A DNA stretch of 9,142 bases from Streptomyces ochraceiscleroticus. GTDB lineage: Bacteria; Actinomycetota; Actinomycetes; Streptomycetales; Streptomycetaceae. The stretch lies in NCBI RefSeq assembly GCF_000720485.1, contig NZ_JOAX01000057.1, positions 1-9,142 of the forward strand. The letters run 5' to 3'. The translations under genes were made by a program, and so were the position numbers. Numbering within the stretch: the first letter of the stretch is position 1; each line of letters opens with the position of its first letter. Below, one piece after another: positions 6,197 to 9,142 of this stretch. The notes beneath the pieces were generated by a model that was not told the DNA's origin, ran no database searches, and was given only the letters and a program-made list of their open reading frames with translations.

Positions 6197-7173
6197 GAAC
6201 TCTCCTTCGATTGGCCTGCGGCCCCATTCTGCCCTGCCGCGTCCGGCCCGGACGGCGGTCCGGGGATCACCGGCAGCGCCCGCTCCGCGGCCTCCGCGCC
6301 CGGCAGCACCGGCTCCGCGGCCTCCGCGCCCGGCGCCAGCGGATACGGCGGGGGAGTGCCGCCGAACTCCGGACACACCGCCTGGTGGTCGCACCAGCCG
6401 CACAGCTTCGAACGCCGCGGCCGCCAGTCGCCCGAATCCGTCGCCTTCTGGATCGCGTCCCACAGCGCCAGCAGCTTGCGCTCCACGCCCCGCAGATCCG
6501 CCTCGGACGGGTCGTACGTCAGCACGTCACCGCTGCCCAGATACACGAGCTGCAGCCGGCGCGGCACCAGCCCGCGCAGCCGCCACAGCACCAGCGCGTA
6601 GAACTTCATCTGGAACAGCGCGCCCTCGCTGTACTCCGGGCGGGGCGCCTTGCCCGTCTTGTAGTCGACCAGCCGCACCTCGCCCGTCGGCGCCACGTCC
6701 ACCCGGTCGATGAAGCCGCGCAGCCGCAGCCCCGACTCCAGCACTGTCTCCACGTACAGCTCGCGGTCGGCCGGCTCCAGGCGCGTCGGGTCCTCCAGCG
6801 AGAACCACCGCTCCACCAGCTTCTCGGCGTCCGACAGCCAGCGCGCCAGCCGCTCGCCCTCCGGATCGTCCGCGAACAGCTCCGCCAGCTCCGGACGCTT
6901 CTCCAGCAGCTTCTTCCACTCGCCCGGCACCATGGACCGCGCGCTCGGCGCCGTCCGCTCCGCCGCCGGCGCGTCGAAGAGCCGCTCCAGGACCGCGTGC
7001 ACCACCGTCCCCCGGGTCGCCGCCTCACTGGGCTTCTCCGGCAGCTTGTCGATCACCCGGAAGCGGTACAGCAGCGGGCACTGCAGGAAATCGCTCGCGC
7101 GGGAGGGCGACAGCGCCACCGGGCGCGCCGGCACAGGCGCGGCCCGTACGGCCTTCTCGGTGCTCGTGTCCAT
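6193..7173 (-). CDS. RecB-family PD-(D/E)XK nuclease with Cas4/AddB-like cysteine set
   Basis: A 326-residue protein of the RecB nuclease family, predicted to cut DNA with divalent metal. The N-terminal SPSRASDFLQCPLLYRF carries C32, followed by the family's RGTVVHAVLE. The catalytic core is GFIDRVD (D156), then VDYKTGK with D170 and K172 as the D-x-K part. C258-x2-C261-x5-C267 (LCGWCDHQAVCPEF) together with C32 gives the four-cysteine arrangement that binds a 4Fe-4S cluster in Cas4 and AddB (family knowledge). No helicase domain is present, so this is the small stand-alone type. Residues after about 270 are a Pro/Ala/Glu-rich tail with a 10-residue duplication. The ATG at 7173-7171 begins just before conserved sequence. 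There is no proper ribosome binding site, and a -10-like element suggests a leaderless mRNA. Biological role unknown; no CRISPR array or cas genes are here. Confidence 0.88.
   Translation of the reverse strand: MDTSTEKAVRAAPVPARPVALSPSRASDFLQCPLLYRFRVIDKLPEKPSEAATRGTVVHAVLERLFDAPAAERTAPSARSMVPGEWKKLLEKRPELAELFADDPEGERLARWLSDAEKLVERWFSLEDPTRLEPADRELYVETVLESGLRLRGFIDRVDVAPTGEVRLVDYKTGKAPRPEYSEGALFQMKFYALVLWRLRGLVPRRLQLVYLGSGDVLTYDPSEADLRGVERKLLALWDAIQKATDSGDWRPRRSKLCGWCDHQAVCPEFGGTPPPYPLAPGAEAAEPVLPGAEAAERALPVIPGPPSGPDAAGQNGAAGQSKESS
6282..6334 (-). repeat. In-frame 30-bp duplication in nuclease tail
   Basis: A 23-base block at 6282-6304 recurs exactly at 6312-6334, 30 bases on. In the encoded tail this gives PGAEAAEPVL followed by PGAEAAERAL. 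It is a recent-looking slippage product in a disordered region. Confidence 0.75.
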
Positions 7174-7181
7174 AGCCCTAG

Positions 7182-7187
7182 ACCCTA
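7182..7187 (-). promoter_or_regulatory. Candidate -10 element for a leaderless nuclease transcript
   Basis: On the minus strand TAGGGT is followed by 8 nt and then the ATG of the nuclease gene. A transcript would start at or next to the A of the ATG, leaving no room for a ribosome binding site, and none is seen. No matching -35 is evident. Confidence 0.4.
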
Positions 7188-7212
7188 CGGCCCGCCACTG
7201 ACAACCCTCCGC

Positions 7213-7256
7213 ATACCATCGACGGCGGACCGCTTCGCCCTGCATGATCGTGGTAT
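7213..7256. promoter_or_regulatory. ATACCA / TGGTAT inverted repeat in the divergent promoter region
   Basis: ATACCA (7213-7218) and TGGTAT (7251-7256) face each other across 32 nt, roughly midway between the two divergent genes. The arms extend imperfectly inward (ATACCATCGA versus TCGTGGTAT). They could be two -10-like boxes of back-to-back promoters or operator half-sites. Confidence 0.3.
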
Positions 7257-7298
7257 CGGACCGGACAGGCCGGTCAGGGGTGAAGGCCGTACACCGAC

Positions 7299-7304
7299 GA
7301 GGGG
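7299..7304 (+). promoter_or_regulatory. Ribosome binding site deciding the M50 protease start
   Basis: GAGGGG lies 5 nt before the GTG at 7310. The in-frame ATG at 7244 has no such motif and adds 22 poorly conserved-looking residues, so 7310 is preferred. Confidence 0.65.
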
Positions 7305-7309
7305 ACGCC

Positions 7310-8779
7310 GTGGACGAGAGCGGGAAGCCGCAGGGCCCGCAGGACGCCCAGGAGTCCGCCACCGCACCGGACACCGCCCAGGAGGCGGGGCCGGAGGCCG
7401 GCAAGGGCCTGCCCGTGCGGACGCCGGACGAGCCGAGCGGTACCCCGAGCTCCCCGGAAGCACCACGGGAGGGCGCCGACACGCCCGGTACGGCAGCGGA
7501 GAACGTACCGAATGCGGACAGCGAGTCCGGGCCTGCGGCCGGAAACGCGCCCGGAAACGCGCCCGGGGGAAAGCCCAGGCGCGGCGCCACGCCCGGCTCC
7601 GTCGACGGCGCCGCCAACGGACGCCGCGGCATCGGCGGCGGCATCCTCATGGGCAAGCCCTTCGGCGTGCCCGTGTACGTCGCCCCGAGCTGGTTCCTCG
7701 TCGCCGCCCTCATCACCTGGGTCTTCGGCGGCCAGCTCGAGCGCGTACTGCCCGAGCTCGGCGGCGCCCGGTACCTCGTCTCCCTCTTCTTCGCCGTCGC
7801 CTTCTACGCCTCCGTCCTGGTGCACGAGCTGGCGCACACCGTCGCCGCGCTCCGCTTCAAGCTCCCCGTGCGCCGCATCCAGCTCCAGTTCTTCGGCGGC
7901 GTCTCGGAGATCGAGAAGGAGTCCGAGACCCCCGGCCGCGAATTCGTCCTCGCCTTCGTCGGCCCGCTGCTCTCCCTCGTGCTGGCCGCCGTCTTCTACG
8001 GCGCGATGTACCTCGTCGAGCCCGGCACCGTCCCCGGCGTCCTGGTCGCCGGCCTGATGATCTCCAACCTCATCGTCGCGGTCTTCAACCTGCTGCCCGG
8101 GCTCCCGCTCGACGGCGGCCGGATGCTCCGCGCCGTCGTCTGGGCCATCAGCGGCAAGCCGATGACCGGCACCGTCGCCGCCGCCTGGGTCGGCCGCGCG
8201 CTCGCCGTCGCCGTCCTCATCGGGCTGCCGCTGCTCACCCACACCGGGGCGCTGGGCAACGAACGCCCCGACATCGGCGGCGTCGACTCCCTCACCGACG
8301 CCCTGCTCGCCGCGATCCTCGCCGCGATCATCTGGACCGGCGCCGGCAACAGCCTGCGCATGGCCCGGCTCCGCGAACACCTCCCGGACCTCCGCGCCCG
8401 TACGCTCACCCGGCGCGCCGTCCCCGTGGAGTCGCACACGCCGCTCTCCGAGGCGCTGCGCCGTGCCAACGACGCGGGCGCCCGCGCCCTGGTCGTCGTC
8501 GACGGGCACGGCACACCCACCGCCGTCGTCCGCGAGGCCGCCATCGTCGGCGTCCCCGAGCACCGCCGCCCCTGGGTCGCGGTCAGCGGCCTCGCCCAGG
8601 ACCTCAAGGAGGGCATGCGGGTCCCGGCCGAGCTGGCCGGCGAGGACCTGCTGGACCACCTGCGCGCCACCCCGGCGACCGAGTACCTCGTGGTGGAGGA
8701 CACCGGCGAGATCTACGGCGTACTCTCCACCGCCGACGTCGAAAAGGCATTCGTAGCGGCCATGGCCCGCCCGTCCTGA
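7310..8779 (+). CDS. Site-2 (M50) intramembrane metalloprotease with C-terminal CBS pair
   Basis: A 489-residue zinc protease predicted to cut substrates inside the cytoplasmic membrane. In this family the targets are often anti-sigma factors or other membrane regulators. The zinc motif HELAH is at 172-176 and the third ligand is D268 in NLLPGLPLDGG, so it should be active. Hydrophobic segments lie near 127-140, 154-176, 212-236, 242-264, 293-310 and 328-345. Residues from about 365 to 485 form a CBS-domain pair, as in the actinobacterial Rip3-like subgroup, suggesting control by nucleotide binding. The first about 110 residues are a Pro/Gly/Glu/Ala-rich, disordered cytoplasmic tail. Met114 (7649) could be a shorter start at the conserved region but has no ribosome binding site. 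The gene is divergent from the nuclease gene. Substrate unknown. Confidence 0.92.
   Translation: MDESGKPQGPQDAQESATAPDTAQEAGPEAGKGLPVRTPDEPSGTPSSPEAPREGADTPGTAAENVPNADSESGPAAGNAPGNAPGGKPRRGATPGSVDGAANGRRGIGGGILMGKPFGVPVYVAPSWFLVAALITWVFGGQLERVLPELGGARYLVSLFFAVAFYASVLVHELAHTVAALRFKLPVRRIQLQFFGGVSEIEKESETPGREFVLAFVGPLLSLVLAAVFYGAMYLVEPGTVPGVLVAGLMISNLIVAVFNLLPGLPLDGGRMLRAVVWAISGKPMTGTVAAAWVGRALAVAVLIGLPLLTHTGALGNERPDIGGVDSLTDALLAAILAAIIWTGAGNSLRMARLREHLPDLRARTLTRRAVPVESHTPLSEALRRANDAGARALVVVDGHGTPTAVVREAAIVGVPEHRRPWVAVSGLAQDLKEGMRVPAELAGEDLLDHLRATPATEYLVVEDTGEIYGVLSTADVEKAFVAAMARPS
7541..7564 (+). repeat. Tandem 12-mer in the protease tail
   Basis: GGAAACGCGCCC occurs twice in tandem, encoding GNAPGNAP in the disordered N-terminal extension. 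This is in-frame slippage in a low-complexity segment. Confidence 0.7.
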
Positions 8780-8781
8780 GC

Positions 8782-8912
8782 CGGGCACGAACCCCGGTTC
8801 CCGCCACCCCTTCCGGGCTTCCCGCCACCCCTTCCGGGCTTTCCGCTGCCCTCTCCTGGGTAACCCCCTGCTGGGGGGACGGGGGTGTTCGACCCGCCCC
8901 GTAGGCGCAGCG
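8782..8912. repeat. GC-rich intergenic repeat, copy 1
   Basis: Starts CGGGCACGA right after the protease stop and ends GTAGGCGCAGCG. It contains a tandem 21-mer (8798-8818 and 8819-8839, TTCCCGCCACCCCTTCCGGG plus C), the conserved core CTCCTGGGTAACCCCC and a hairpin CCCCC-TGCT-GGGGG at 8864-8877. Copy 2 lies 159 nt further on. No convincing gene is present on either strand: the long minus-strand frames here start inside adapter sequence. The hairpin could end the protease transcript. Confidence 0.75.
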
Positions 8913-8940
8913 TGCTCCCCGCCCGCCGCCCCACTGCCAG

Positions 8941-9050
8941 CGGGCACGAGCCCCGATCCCCGCCACCCCCTCCGGGCTTTCCGCCGCCCCCTCCTGGGTA
9001 ACCCCCCGCTGGGGGGCCGCGGCTGTTCGAGCGCCCCCGTAGCGCAGCGT
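8941..9050. repeat. GC-rich intergenic repeat, copy 2
   Basis: A diverged second copy of the preceding repeat, with a single instance of the unit that is doubled there. It shares the CTCCTGGGTAACCCCC core and ends GTAGCGCAGCG. Its hairpin CCCCCC-GCT-GGGGGG (9002-9016) keeps pairing although the bases differ from copy 1, which hints that the structure matters. The remaining stretch to 9098 shows nothing else. Confidence 0.75.
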
Positions 9051-9098
9051 CGGTCCAGACCGCCGGCGTCCCGCCCGCCCCCGGGCCCCGCCCCGTAC

Positions 9099-9142
9099 CT
9101 GTCTCTTATACACATCTGACGCTGCCGACGAATAGAGAGGTG
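9099..9142. other. Illumina Nextera adapter at contig end (not genomic)
   Basis: Bases 9099-9117 are the reverse complement of the Tn5 mosaic end used in Nextera kits (CTGTCTCTTATACACATCT). Bases 9118-9131 (GACGCTGCCGACGA) continue into the read 1 adapter, 9132-9139 (ATAGAGAG) match the reverse complement of i5 index S502 (CTCTCTAT), and GTG begins the P5-side sequence. Minus-strand frames entering here begin MCIRDR or MYKRQ, peptides typical of this contaminant. Real sequence ends at about 9098. Confidence 0.98.

Noticed and set aside
6211..8904. 897-residue plus-strand ORF
   Set aside because: Spans the nuclease gene antisense and the protease gene in the wrong frame; Arg/Pro/His-rich composition typical of GC-rich shadow frames.
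8782..9050. CRISPR array
   Set aside because: Only two diverged long copies plus a 21-mer tandem; no regular short repeats with unique spacers and no cas genes besides a general RecB/Cas4-like nuclease.
8604..9113. 169-residue minus-strand ORF starting MYKRQ, with repeated GVTQE/AESPEG segments
   Set aside because: The start is adapter-derived and the repeated peptide is just the GC-rich DNA repeat read in one frame.
7274..9115. 613-residue minus-strand ORF starting MCIRDR
   Set aside because: It starts in adapter and is the antisense shadow of the M50 protease gene.
9099..9117. A natural Tn5-type transposon end
   Set aside because: It runs directly into Illumina read 1 adapter, an i5 index and P5-side bases, so it is library sequence.

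Overview
The window is high-GC DNA with strongly GC-biased third codon positions. It carries actinobacterial protein families and Streptomyces-style lipoprotein signals, GTG starts and GAGGA/GGAGG ribosome binding sites. It fits Streptomyces or a close relative. It looks like ordinary chromosomal backbone, and it stops at a contig end: the last 44 bases are Illumina Nextera adapter, not genome.

Layout, left to right. (1) 1-811, +: the C-terminal reactivation domain of cobalamin-dependent methionine synthase (metH), cut off at its 5' end. A textbook intrinsic terminator follows at 917-957. (2) 993-1694, +: a HAD phosphatase of the beta-phosphoglucomutase type. (3) 1695-2079: a regulatory-looking gap with a CRP-like dyad and two tiny overlapping ORFs. 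(4) 2080-3687 and 3819-5405, +: two tandem, clearly paralogous family 5 solute-binding lipoproteins with no permease or ATPase gene beside them. Three successive hairpins separate them, and a perfect 20-bp hairpin at 5438-5481 closes the block. (5) 7173-5525, -: a Cas4/AddB-like PD-(D/E)XK nuclease with a predicted Fe-S cysteine set, overlapping by 4 nt a NarL/LuxR-type response regulator. The nuclease may be translated from a leaderless mRNA. (6) 7310-8779, +, divergent from the nuclease: a site-2 (M50) intramembrane protease with a C-terminal CBS pair and a long disordered N-terminal tail. (7) 8780-9098: two diverged copies of a GC-rich hairpin-bearing repeat, then adapter.

A metH gene near a RecB-family nuclease recalls, from memory, the actinobacterial region that also holds the Pup-proteasome genes (in Mycobacterium tuberculosis metH is Rv2124c, the RecB-like gene Rv2119, and mpa Rv2115c). 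The missing DNA to the right may therefore lead towards trmI/arc/dop/pup, but none of these is present here. I see no clear new defence or mobile system. The points most worth a second look are the orphan paralogous binding proteins with a structured spacer, the nuclease-regulator translational coupling, and the repeats next to the contig break.
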